From the NCBI GenBank assembly GCA_001465935.1, contig LNKV01000025.1, forward strand, positions 887,609-951,608: 64,000 bases of DNA, given 5' to 3'. The notes beneath the pieces are model-generated. The model was not told where the DNA came from. It did no database searches and worked only from the letters and a program-made list of their open reading frames with translations. The stretch comes from Clarireedia homoeocarpa. Lineage: Eukaryota > Ascomycota > Leotiomycetes > Helotiales > Rutstroemiaceae. Below, one piece after another: positions 1 through 10,366 of the stretch (its first letter is position 1; each line of letters starts with the position of its first letter). The position numbers and the translations under genes were made by a program.

Positions 1-90
1 CGATCGGGACCTGACGTCAATCTGGAGCAAGGTCTTATGGATCTCGAGCTTGGTGATGTGCTAGAAGATATTGATCAAATGAAACTCTAA
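1..90 (+). CDS. 3' end of an unidentified gene (partial)
   Basis: Frame 1 is open from the window edge to a TAA at 88-90 and gives 29 residues, rich in Asp, Glu and Leu, ending DIDQMKL. The acidic, leucine-rich composition and the clean stop suggest the C-terminus of a real protein. It is too short to name, and the rest lies outside the window. It converges with MIC19 on the opposite strand, leaving about 340 bp between the two stops. Confidence 0.4.
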   Translation, partial: RSGPDVNLEQGLMDLELGDVLEDIDQMKL

Positions 91-429
91 TGTGTTGTTT
101 CAATCTTACCTCTGTTCCATAAAAACATTTGGAGAAAGTAACACAAAGCTTTCGGGACGACATTTTCATGCAAATCATTATTATGGTATGCATGGATGTC
201 TATTACATATAATCTACAGACAACCTCAATATTCCGCTTTTCTCTATTCTTTTGTGAGCCGACGCAGAATTTCATCAGTCGCCATATCACAAGCCTTTGC
301 CCTTCGGAAAATATAACCATAGTTATACAACCAAGAGGTATGCATACTCCCCTCCCTCCATTTCTATTCTACAGATTCCCCACACCAGCCCCCACCCATC
401 CCTCATCTCTTTTCACGTCTCTTCCTTCC
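91..429. other. Convergent 3' intergenic region
   Basis: This lies between the stop of the partial plus-strand gene and the stop of MIC19. It is AT-rich at first and pyrimidine-rich near 340-430. I see no gene; it probably holds the 3' UTRs and polyadenylation signals of the two converging genes. Confidence 0.6.
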
Positions 430-1084
430 TCATCTAACAACCTTCTCCACCCATGTCCCCTCCAACCTCCTCACCTCATTCCTGAACGCCTCAACCTCCC
501 TCCAACAATCCAACGGCCTCCGATCATTCTCCCTCAAGCACCTCACCACCTCACTCTTCGCCTTCTCAACCCCCTCATCCAACTCTACCAATTTTCTCCT
601 CTTCTCCAGCTTCGCTTTCAGATCCTGCACATCCTTTTGCACCGCGTCTCGGCCAACTTGTCGCAGCTGATCGCCGGCATTTTTCTCCGCCGAGGGCTGG
701 TCGTCGGAAGAGAGTTTCGCGGTGAGTTCTTCAAAGTCTTTCGATGCGCGTTCTTGGAGTTTCTTGAGCTCTTCGGCGACCCGAGCTTGGATTTGTAGTT
801 CGAGGGTTTTGGCGCGGGTTGAATCGGTCTGTATGGGGGGTTAGTTAGGGTGGCGGTCCAATCACTGACTGGTTCGTGCCAGTCTTCGGATCTAGGTGTG
901 GAAACAAACCTCTGTGCTGGACTGGAGAGAGTTGATGAGCTGTTCTGAGAATTGTACAGGTGTTTCACTGGAGGTATGTATTAGAACGATGTACTGGTAA
1001 AGCTTAGAGGTAATGGGCAGATGCTTACCTGGTCCAAACTTGTGCCTTGGGGAGCCCGTCAGGTTTGGAAGCGCCGGAGCCCAT
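430..1084 (-). CDS. MIC19: MICOS complex subunit Mic19 (CHCH-type)
   Basis: Three exons on the minus strand: 1084-1029, 967-910 and 828-430, giving 170 residues. The start is ATG at 1084-1082 because it creates MGSGAS, a textbook N-myristoylation signal as in Mic19/CHCHD3 proteins. Exon 2 encodes the conserved TPVQFSEQLINSLQSS stretch. A long charged helical middle (about residues 39-130) is followed by a C-terminal CHCH segment with one Cys-x10-Cys pair (CLRENDRRPLDC), the form described for yeast Mic19. Both introns are 61-81 nt with GT-AG ends. In the family, Mic19 sits on the inner mitochondrial membrane facing the intermembrane space and links Mic60 to the Mic10 arm at crista junctions. 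Family assignment is strong; exon joints are inferred from phase and conservation. Confidence 0.9.
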
Positions 1085-1993
1085 GGTGAGGGGAAGTGGA
1101 GGGGTTATGTGCGGCGTGGAAGGTTCAATTGCTGGTTGATAGCGGATTTACTGGGTAGTTCAGAGCATTTTGAAATTCTGTTTTCGAGGTTCGCCAGATA
1201 ACGTAATTGTTGGTGCCTTAAGATCTTTTAATACTAAGCCTAAGGCAACAACATCATTGGGCTGCTGGGTGTTGGATCTGGAAACCCCAGCTCACAAATG
1301 AATTTGATATTGTTTGTCATGATTCTTGATGGATAATCAAGGGGTTGTTGATACTTGGAAGCTTAGAGCATGCTTGCCAGATGTGTCCATACTGACACTG
1401 GCTAACAATAGAGCTTATCACCACACTCCGTCTCCCCCGGAGCAGTGAACACAAGGTGTCGCGGCCGACATCCGAGCAGTCTAGAAACTCACAGTTTCCA
1501 TTGCAAACGCCGATCTCCTCGAAGCGACGTCTTCTAGGAAGCGGAAACGAACTGACCAGGAGACTGACGTTAATCAATACAGTATGGTTCGATCGGATCC
1601 TTCACTGATCTGATGACGCCAAAAATCATGAGATGCTGCACTGCATCCAAGAGAAGTTACTGCAAGTCACACGAAGGTCGATTCTTCTCTCTGGGAATTC
1701 GGATCCCTGAGTTCATTTTATTTCCACTTTGCTCCTTTGGGTGGTTTCAGAACGATTCGGTGTTTCCGGTAAACAAGCTTGGCGCCACGGCTTTCTTGTT
1801 ACGGGCTTTTTCGGTCGGCTGGCAGGGCCGAGAACTGGTTGATGCAGGGATTGTCTGCTTTGTCTGCTGAGAAAGGCATGTCGGCGCAGATGCCAGAATC
1901 TATCAAGCTTCGGTTACGTGGGCTGGTCTTGTACTATAGGATGTGTTGCGGCCTTGGAGGGGTTGTCCATGACGGCTCATGGGTTGCTGCACC

Positions 1994-2021
1994 GTGATCC
2001 GTGATCCGTGATCCGTGATCC
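1994..2021. repeat. Tandem repeat, 7-bp unit x4
   Basis: Four exact head-to-tail copies of GTGATCC. The unit contains GATC. It lies in non-coding DNA between MIC19 and the ferric reductase. Confidence 0.95.
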
Positions 2022-2460
2022 GCCCGCCCTTCCTCCATTCGTACGAAGGTTTCTTTGTTCTTTTGATACAAATGGGGGGGGAGGGAAGTGATGCAGATAA
2101 ATGATTGATAACCAGCCGCTTATTCCGTCATCTTCGTCTGCCGTACCTTTGTAGAACAATGACAGCGGCATGGAGGTGCCCTGTAGAGGTCTGAGGGGCT
2201 TCTCCTTTCTCTGCAATTTCATATTTTCACAGGCTTCATCTGCCATGCGACATCCAAGTCATCGCATCGCTACCGAAGAACGTATGCGACGTGGGTGGTG
2301 TGGACGGTCAAATCTAGCCATATTTACCCCTGAGTGGATCATTGAACCATACAGTACAGATTGAACCATACAGTACAGTAAAGAAACGTTGTGCCGGAAT
2401 ATGGGTTTCAAACATGGAACCAATAGAAGAGGCCATTTCCCGCCTTACCAAGGATTCGCT

Positions 2461-2487
2461 GAGCTTCCTGAGCTTCCTGAGCTTCCT
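2461..2487. repeat. Tandem repeat, 9-bp unit x3
   Basis: Three exact copies of GAGCTTCCT. A 9-bp unit keeps frame, but no convincing gene covers it. Confidence 0.9.
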
Positions 2488-3979
2488 TGTACACCAGATG
2501 AACCTAGCGTTGAGTCAGGCTCCCCCTCGAAACGCCACTCTCTTGGACCTGCAGATTCTTTTTCCAAACATCAAACCACCAAAGCACCTTTCAACCAACC
2601 AAAGTGCAACTCTCCTCTCCTCTGCCATTTTTTCAGCGCAAACCGAGAAAAAACAATCCACTCAATCCATCCACTCATCCATCCATCCACTCAACTCCAT
2701 CCACTCTACTCAATCCACTCTACTCAGCCCCTCACCCTTAGTTGCAAGATACTCATTACGAAGCACACTTGAATGCCTCCACTTGCCACGAGAACAAGTC
2801 GACTTGCCTGTCTTCATTAAACGACAGGTCTACATTCGGCCTCTTTTCCCAGCTCCCAAAGCTTGTCGTTTCTTGTCAAGTCTTGTCGAATAAACAGCGA
2901 CTTGCCAGCTTGCATGATACGATGCACTGCGGCTATCTCATATCCTGTCATTGTCATCTCATCTCCTCCATAATAATACCAAAGCACTTCAGGAAATGGC
3001 TGAAAATGTCATCTGCTAGGATCAAGGCGGGTCCTTCCTTTGGCTGGAACGCAGAGATTGCCACTTTGCTACTGTACTGTACCCAAGGACAATCCGGCGA
3101 TTCTCTTAACTGAATCAATACCGGAGCCTTCACGCGTCCACCAAGATCCAAGATCTATCTCTGGCTAGCTTGCCGTCGGTTGGTATCCACGTTCCTCGTC
3201 TCTATTTTGGTGTACTGTACTCCTATCAAATGTGTCCGTCGAGAGCAATACTCTACTTATTCACATCGTCACTCACTCACTCATTCATTCATTCATTTGT
3301 TTCGTCGCACATTCTTTCGCGTTTCGTCGATCGAAACGTGGTAAACATTTTACCTACCTCTGCCCCCCCGAGGTCGACGACGACAGCCTTTGCAAATTGC
3401 TGAAGCCATTCACACCACTCTTACTTAACCTCGCTTTGTACCCAGACGCCAGTCGGATTGAAATTCCGATTGTTGTCCCTGTACCAAAATATCCATTCAA
3501 GGCCCCATTTCCTATTTGGATATTTCTTCATATGAGGTCCAATTTATTTGATTCACAGTTTCGCGCGCACCCAAAATTGTTAACTCGGATCCACAAACGA
3601 CTCTGAACACCGCCTGGCAATATCTTCTTCACACTGCCCTCCCTGTACACGCGGGTACAAGCTGGTGCTCTTCTTTCCCTTTATCGAAGCCTCGTGGCCC
3701 TCGAAAATCCTCTTCGAACAAGCAGAGCACTTATTGTTCTTTACATTCATTCCTTTCGTATTTTCTTTTCCCTTTCAGACGTCAGTCCTGGAGACTAATT
3801 TTCAATTGTCTTCAATTACACTCATTGATTGTTCACAACAATAACTCTATTGTTGAATCACTCGTTTAACCCAAGGACAAAGAATCTAACGACATATATA
3901 CACCCCAAAAGAAATGTCCTTTGTCGAAACCTTTGTCGCTTTGTTCCATTGTTCCTGAACAACACAGTCGAGCTATATT

Positions 3980-4069
3980 GTAAGTAAACTTCGTCCCCCC
4001 TCGAGGGGTCGCCCTCGAATCATGAATCCTTTAGACCGACCTCAACAACTAATATTTACCAACCAACAG
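3980..4069 (+). other. Probable 5'-leader intron of the ferric reductase gene
   Basis: A strong donor GTAAGT at 3980 is followed by an ACT-AAT branch-like motif near 4048 and an acceptor CAACAG ending at 4069, 132 bp before the ATG. This is a plausible 90-nt leader intron. No coding constraint tests it, so it rests only on splice-site quality. Confidence 0.45.
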
Positions 4070-4201
4070 CTCTTCAGCCACAGCTGCATTATAGATTTTA
4101 CATAGAAGGAAACTTCTACCATTTTCTGAAGACTTATTTCATTCGTTTCATATTCGTCATCCAGATATATACCCCAAAAAAAAAATATAGAAACTTTCGA
4201 G

Positions 4202-6046
4202 ATGTCAACTCTCGATCTATTGCGCCGGGCTGGGGCCCAGGGCGCAACCACGACAGCTTTAGAAACAGCAGCTACAACACAGGCTGCTGCTACCCCACTT
4301 AACACGATAGGAATGTTTGCTACGGAATTAAACGGAGTCAACCAAGTCGTCAACGACCTCCTTCGAGATGTATTGTGGTGGAGCTTAGGGATAATGGCTC
4401 TGATCATCTTGGGCTTCAGGCTAATGCACAGAGCGAAGAACCATATGCGACACATGACTGGGATGAGCGCGGGTGTCAATCAGCAAAAGTATTTCCAGGA
4501 GAACAGATCGAGCTGGTGGAAAGTCAAGAAGCATTTGCTTTATGCGCCGCTATGGAACAAACGCCATAACCGAGAATTCAGGCTCTCCTCAGCAGTCAAC
4601 ATGGGTACTCTTCCTTCTAGGTGGCATGCGCTCCTCTTGATTGTCTACATGGCCGCGAACATTGCCTACACCTTGGTTCTTGACTACAGTAGACAAAACA
4701 AGTACTCTGTCGCAGCTGAGTTAAGAGGAAGATCCGGAGTTCTTGCTGTTTGCAACATGATCGCACTCGTGATTTTGGCTGGCCGCAACAATCCTTTGAT
4801 TGGCTGGCTTCAAATCAGTTTCGATACCTATAACTTGTTACATCGATGGATGGGACGGATAGTAGTTCTGGAGGCGCTTGTACATACGTCCTGCTGGGCA
4901 TATGTACAACATGCGGATACAGGTTTCTCCGGTGTCTGGCACAAGCTTGGCAACGATCCATTCTGCTCATACGGCATGGTTGGAACTGTCGCATTCGTTC
5001 TCATCCTTCTCACCTCCCCTTCTCCTATTCGACACGCGTTCTACGAAACCTTCTTGAACCTTCACATCATTTTCGCGGCCGTTGCGATTGCTGGTGTTTG
5101 GATCCATTGCGACATCCCGAATCTTCCACAGAAGCCTTACATCCGTGCAGTCGCTGCTCTATGGATCTGTGACCGTGTCTTTAGATTGGTTCGTCTGATC
5201 TATTGTAACTACTCAACACGAGGATGGACCACCGCCAGTATCGAGGCTATGCCAGGCGATGCCTGCCGGGTCACCATGCACCTTCCCACTGAAATCAGTG
5301 TCAAGCCAGGCAGTCACGCTTACCTTCGCTTCGCCAATCTCAACTTCTGGGAATCACACCCATTCTCCATTGCATGGGTTGCCCACAGACCAGTCTTCTC
5401 GTCTGATCTCCCAGTCACGGAGAAAAAGCTCACCCTTGAAAGTCAGACAACCGACATCTCTTTCGTCATCCACGCTCAAACCGGTCTCACTCGCCGTCTC
5501 TTCAACGCCGCCAAAGTATGTGCTCCTCGAACTCTTCGACTAAAAGCCGCCTTTGAAGGGCCTTACGGTGGTCACCACTCCCTTGACTCCTACGGTCATG
5601 CCGTTCTGTTCGCCGGATCCAGCGGTATCACTCATCAAATTCCATACGTCAAGCACCTCATCCAAGGTTACTCTGATGGCACCATCGCCACCAAGAAAGT
5701 TCTTCTCGTTTGGATTATCCGTGACGTCGACCATCTTGAATGGGTCCGCCCATGGATGGACGAGATCTTGCGCATGCAAGGTCGTCGCGAGATCCTCAAC
5801 ATCAAGCTTTTCGTTACGAAGCCGAAAAACCCAAGAGAAATCAGTAGCCCTAGCTCCACAGTGCAGATGCTTCCTGGCAGGCCAAACATCAATCTGCTCT
5901 TGCAGACGGAGGTCCGGAACCAAGTCGGCGCCATGTGCGTCACTGTGTGTGGACCAGGAGCGCTTCAGGATAGTGTACGGGAGGCAGTGAGAGAGGTACA
6001 GGAAGTGAGCGTGGTGGACTTCATTGAAGAGAGTTTCACTTGGTGA
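4202..6046 (+). CDS. Ferric reductase-like transmembrane oxidoreductase (FRE/NOX superfamily)
   Basis: A single exon of 614 residues. A Thr/Ala-rich N-terminus is followed by several membrane helices. Two helices each hold a His pair spaced by 13 residues, H214/H228 and H288/H302, the bis-haem ligand pattern of ferric reductases. The FAD-binding HPFS motif is at residues 386-389. The NAD(P) motif is GSSGIT at 472-477 (many relatives have GGSGIT). A late CGPG motif precedes the C-terminal FIEESFTW, typical of fungal metalloreductases. In the family, electrons pass from NADPH through FAD and two haems across the plasma membrane to reduce Fe3+ or Cu2+. No ferroxidase or iron permease lies nearby, so this is not a high-affinity uptake pair. 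The exact substrate cannot be told from sequence. Confidence 0.88.
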   Translation: MSTLDLLRRAGAQGATTTALETAATTQAAATPLNTIGMFATELNGVNQVVNDLLRDVLWWSLGIMALIILGFRLMHRAKNHMRHMTGMSAGVNQQKYFQENRSSWWKVKKHLLYAPLWNKRHNREFRLSSAVNMGTLPSRWHALLLIVYMAANIAYTLVLDYSRQNKYSVAAELRGRSGVLAVCNMIALVILAGRNNPLIGWLQISFDTYNLLHRWMGRIVVLEALVHTSCWAYVQHADTGFSGVWHKLGNDPFCSYGMVGTVAFVLILLTSPSPIRHAFYETFLNLHIIFAAVAIAGVWIHCDIPNLPQKPYIRAVAALWICDRVFRLVRLIYCNYSTRGWTTASIEAMPGDACRVTMHLPTEISVKPGSHAYLRFANLNFWESHPFSIAWVAHRPVFSSDLPVTEKKLTLESQTTDISFVIHAQTGLTRRLFNAAKVCAPRTLRLKAAFEGPYGGHHSLDSYGHAVLFAGSSGITHQIPYVKHLIQGYSDGTIATKKVLLVWIIRDVDHLEWVRPWMDEILRMQGRREILNIKLFVTKPKNPREISSPSSTVQMLPGRPNINLLLQTEVRNQVGAMCVTVCGPGALQDSVREAVREVQEVSVVDFIEESFTW

Positions 6047-6220
6047 TTTGGATGGAATGCTATGCAAAACATCCGAGTCCAGGAGCATGGGAACTCTTTA
6101 TCAAACAAGTCACAAATGATGTATATACTGGTGCAGTGCCATGCGAACCTTCTTTCCTTTCAATTCTCGTCATATAGTTATATCTGGTAGAGACTTTTTT
6201 TGTATTGTATTATTGACACA

Positions 6221-6241
6221 CTTAGTGGCTTAGCCACTAAG
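6221..6241. other. Perfect inverted repeat (9-bp stem, 3-nt loop)
   Basis: CTTAGTGGC at 6221-6229 and GCCACTAAG at 6233-6241 are exact reverse complements around a TTA loop, 175 bp after the ferric reductase stop. It could form a hairpin in the 3' UTR or be a palindromic binding site. Confidence 0.85.
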
Positions 6242-6260
6242 ATGAAGGAGGCTGGCATGC

Positions 6261-6280
6261 ACATACATACATACATACAT
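6261..6280. repeat. Microsatellite (ACAT)5
   Basis: Five exact ACAT units, 20 bp after the hairpin in the 3' flank of the ferric reductase. Confidence 0.95.
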
Positions 6281-7297
6281 CGTAAGATAGTTTCATGAGC
6301 AGATCGGGGGACAGAAAGTCCATTGTACATATGGGATTGGAAAGGACACGCATCGCGTCGTTTTTTTAGCGGTGGAGTTGGTGGTAGAATGATGAAACTT
6401 GGGTATGATATAGTCGCATTTGATTGTTTTATTTACTGTTTTCCCGTCTAGCTAAGCTTAATATTATATGTTCAGACTACTTTAAAATTTCCATTCTTTT
6501 TCGTGCTCTTTATGCTGTCATACCATGGTGCTTTGGATGTGATGATGTGTCGTGCTTTCTTTGCCCAAGTAACACGCCATCGACTGACATCTAGTGCTCG
6601 GAGCACCAATAAGTGCTTCACTAAAGGGGCAACACAGTCATCGCTCTACGAAAGCCTCGTAAACATTGTTCCGTTCTGCATGCATCATGCTGGCTTACGT
6701 CTTGGCTGCATTAATGCGGAGGGATTGGGAATCGCGATGCCCGATGGAAGATGTTTTTGTTTTTCTTGGCGAGGCTCCTGGTTCTCTGGTTGTGAAGCTT
6801 TACTTAAACTGTGCAACATACTTGCTACTGTATGTTTTTCTTGCTTTGCAGTGGAGATGGAGGCGTCGTGTATGTATTCGACATAAATCTGTACTCGAAG
6901 GCCTGCGTATCCCAATTGCTGTAAGTTAGTCTCATACTCAGGGCTTCACAAGGCTGCACGGGTAAATGTAGGGAAAACTTCTGGTTGGGCGAGTACGTAC
7001 TGCGGTATCGCTTGCCCCGCAAAAGCACGGCTCAGGGTGCTTTTAAAATTTATTTCGAATAAGCCGTCATTGTTGATTCTCTACTGAGGAACTGTGTGAC
7101 TCAGCATTGAATTACCTCTCATCTTCCTATTTATTTCTTCTACTTTCTGCTCACCTACTCAGTTCTTTGTCAATTGAATCTGCTTCTTCTTAGAAAGCTC
7201 TTGCATAAAGAACAAAGCAAAAATATTAACAAGGGCTGCATCCAAAGCAAAAGGATTTTTCTGAAAGTTGAGACGACTTACCCCGCTGTCAGCCAAA

Positions 7298-9352
7298 ATG
7301 CCCATGTAAGTTGTGACAAGTTTGCGCAACTTGATGCAATCCGGAAACACTTCTAATGAGAGTTTTAATATAGGCTAGCAGATCCTTCGAAAAAATACAG
7401 GAGATTTCCTCCATTGCAACTGAACGATAGGCAATGGCCCTCAAAGACCATCGACAAGCCACCGCGCTGGCTTAGTACCGATTTGCGAGATGGCAACCAA
7501 AGTTTAGTCGATCCTATGGATGGTGAACAAAAATGGAAGTACTTCAAGATGTTGGTGGAATTAGGTTATAAGGAAATAGAAGTGTCATTCCCATCTGCTT
7601 CGCAGACCGATTTCGACTTTACTAGACGTCTTGTTGAAACTCCTGATGCGGTTCCAGACGATGTTTGGCTGCAAGTCCTTTCACCATGTCGTGAAGAACT
7701 TATCAAGCGAACTGTCGACTCCCTCAAAGGTGCTAAGAAAGCTCTTTTGCACATCTATCTTGCTACTAGCGAGTGTTTCCAGAGAATTGTTTTCAACATG
7801 AGTGAGGAGGAAGGTTTGGCATTGGCTGTCAAGTGCACGAAATATGCTCGTTCGATCACAAAGGATGATCCTGAGAATGCTGGTACTGAATGGGGTTTCG
7901 AGTTCAGCCCTGAAACTTTCTCGGACAGCAGACCGGAGTACGTTATTAAGGTTTGCAATGCGGTCAAGGAGGCTTGGGGACCTACGGAGGAGAATCCAAT
8001 CATCTTCAACTTACCTGCCACAGTTGAGATGTCGACGCCAAATGTATATGCGGACCAGATTGAATACTTCTGTAGAAACATCAGTGAGCGAGAGAAGGTG
8101 TGCGTTAGTTTACATCCACACAACGATCGGGGATGTGCGGTTGCAGCTGCAGAGTTGGCTCAAATGGCTGGAGCAGACAGAGTTGAGGGTTGCTTATTCG
8201 GAAACGGAGAACGTACAGGAAATGTCGATTTGGTTACTTTGGCTTTGAACTTATATACCCAGGGCATCCACCCCAAGATTGATTTTTCAAATTTGGAGCG
8301 AGTCATAGATGTTGTGGAGGTTAGCAACAAGATTCCTGTGCACCCAAGAGCACCATATGGAGGTTCTTTGGTCGTCTGTGCCTTCAGTGGTTCACATCAA
8401 GACGCCATTAAGAAGGGATTCCAAACTCGCAAGAAGGCTGGTGCTACAGACGAAGACAGATGGGAGGTGCCATATCTTCCACTCGATCCTCAAGACATTG
8501 GCCGTACGTACGAAGCCGTCATTCGTGTCAACTCTCAAAGTGGCAAAGGTGGAGCAGCTTGGATTATCCTCCGCAATCTTGAGCTTGATCTTCCTCGTGG
8601 CCTCCAAGTGGCATTTAGCAAAGTTGTTCAAACGCATGCTGATGCGGCTGGGCGAGAACTTTTGTCGAACGAGATTCAAGATCTCTTCGAGCAAACGTAC
8701 TTCCTCAAGCAGAACCCTCGCTTCAACTTGGTTGATTACACCATCAGCATTGACCGAAGCGCATCACCTGCTCCCCCTGCTCCTGGCAGGACCCAAGATA
8801 CGAAGAACTTGAAGCGACGATTCGAGGGTGTGATATTGATTGAGGGACAGGAACATAAACTAAGTGGAATAGGAAATGGTCCTATCTCTAGTTTGGCTAA
8901 TGCTTTGACCTCCTTGGGTATTGATCTCGAGGTTGCAGATTACAAGGAGCACGCTATTGGTGGCGGTACGGATGTCAAGGCTGCTTCATACATTGAGTGT
9001 ACGGCAGTTGGATCGAAGCAAAAAGTTTGGGGTGTGGGTGTTCACGAGGATGTTGTTCAAAGTTCTTTAATTGCTCTGTTAAGTGCTGCCAGCAACGTAA
9101 GTTTGCCGCTCTCGACTTATATTCATGCATGATCTAACAAGATTGCAGTTCGTCGCAAGCAGACCAACAACGCCACTTCTCTTCAAGGGAAAGCATGGCC
9201 CAAGCCTTAGCCGCGATTTTGACCTCAATGGATCACACAGTCCTCGCAGTCCCAAAGAAAACGGCAGTTTAAATATTCCCAAACCAACCTCAGCACCAAA
9301 GAGTGGTCCGGATGCGGTGAGTGTTTTGGAGTCAAAAGCGAATGGTTTGTGA
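7298..9352 (+). CDS. LEU4: 2-isopropylmalate synthase
   Basis: Exons 7298-7305, 7374-9096 and 9149-9352 give 644 residues. The first coding exon is only 8 nt (ATGCCCAT); splicing it to 7374 restores the family N-terminus MPMLADPSKKYRRFPPLQL, which fixes the start. The enzyme condenses acetyl-CoA with 2-oxoisovalerate, the first committed step of leucine synthesis. The catalytic STDLRDGNQ motif is near residues 37-45, and the metal-binding HPHNDRG begins at H250. The GNGERTGN motif follows near residue 287. A LeuA regulatory (leucine-sensing) domain occupies about residues 470-600. The C-terminal exon adds a Ser/Pro-rich tail. Length is within the fungal range. Leucine feedback is expected for the family; I saw no clear Leu3 site (CCGGNNCCGG) upstream. 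Confidence 0.96.
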
Positions 9353-9420
9353 TTATTTTCTCATATTTTTCTCGGCCGATCATGGGCTCGCACACTGCAA
9401 AATGGGGGTAATGAGGGGTA

Positions 9421-9483
<63 letters not shown>

Positions 9484-10366
9484 TTTCCTTAGTTCTAGCC
9501 TCTGGGCGAAAAAAGGGTTGGGTTTCGCATGCATAAGGATATCATCGGAAAAGCTGAAAGTAAAATGGATGAAACTCGAGAAATCGGTTGTCGAGGAGAC
9601 ATAGTTCCTGAAACCCTTCAAGAAATTGCGGCACTTTTTAGTACACAGGTTCTAGGCAGTATCTGGGCATTTCTCGAACAAGAATGAAATACAGTATCTG
9701 AGAAAGGCTCTCAGAAAGGCTCTTTGCCTCATGGAGCCAGTCATGATTTGAACACAACCAGAACGTGACACAGGCCAACAGGCCACAAGGCCACACAGCC
9801 TTATCTGAACAATATAAACGCCGACATGTGAGATTGAGGGCTATCACGTGGCATGCTCAGCTAATGTTGAAGCGAACCAATTATTAGCAGGAGAGCGGGG
9901 ACACCGCTCCATTTACGCTCAAGAGCAAATTTACAACCTTACTATTGACTTCGAGCATCTAAACAATCCAGAGCAATTTGAAAAAAATCCAAAAAAAATC
10001 CTCTTATACAATACAAGTTGATTCTTTACATTCATTTTACCAAAAGCGTTCAAAGGGTTGAGGGAAAGATCTCAAGACCTTCTTAGAAAACTAATTCTCC
10101 TGGGAAAAGTTTCAGTAACTGCGAATCTCTGGAGCCTAGAAAGAGAGCCGTTTCGTAAAGTCAACACCCGCCAAAGTCAACATCGGTTTCTTCAACAACG
10201 ACTTCAAAACCCCCTCGCAAATTCAAACAACCCCCAACTTTTTATCTATCAACAACCACTTTGTTCGCCAAACAATACCGGTTATTGAGCAGTGACAGGT
10301 GTCAAATCCCCTGCGATATTATACCAAACCATACGAAGTCTTTAGAATCCCCGGGAAGCTGTGAAG
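9353..10366. other. Intergenic region between LEU4 and KAP95
   Basis: About 1 kb, with a 55-nt T tract at 9423-9477 and then AT-rich DNA forming the KAP95 promoter and leader. I see no gene. Confidence 0.6.
9423..9477. repeat. Poly(T) homopolymer, 55 nt
   Basis: An uninterrupted run of 55 T residues starting 70 bp after the LEU4 stop. It is the longest homopolymer in the window by far. The length in the assembly may not be exact. Confidence 0.9.

Larger units (their letters stand above)
1085..4201. other. Long intergenic region / leader of the ferric reductase
   Basis: About 3.1 kb with no ORF that looks coding. It holds the MIC19 promoter at the left and, from about 3240, a pyrimidine-rich stretch that is probably promoter and 5' leader of the ferric reductase. 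Two short tandem repeats lie inside (1994-2021 and 2461-2487). Confidence 0.6.
6047..7297. other. Intergenic region between ferric reductase and LEU4
   Basis: About 1.25 kb. It holds the reductase 3' UTR with a perfect hairpin (6221-6241), an ACAT microsatellite, and the LEU4 promoter and leader. I see no gene. Confidence 0.6.

Noticed and set aside
196..798. 200-codon plus-strand frame covering MIC19
   Set aside because: It is a Pro/Leu/His-rich antisense shadow of MIC19 exon 3 and its 3' flank, with no independent support.
2342..2893. 183-codon plus-strand frame upstream of the ferric reductase
   Set aside because: Repeat- and pyrimidine-driven composition (SFLSFLSFL and HSSIHPLNSIHS runs) and no family features.
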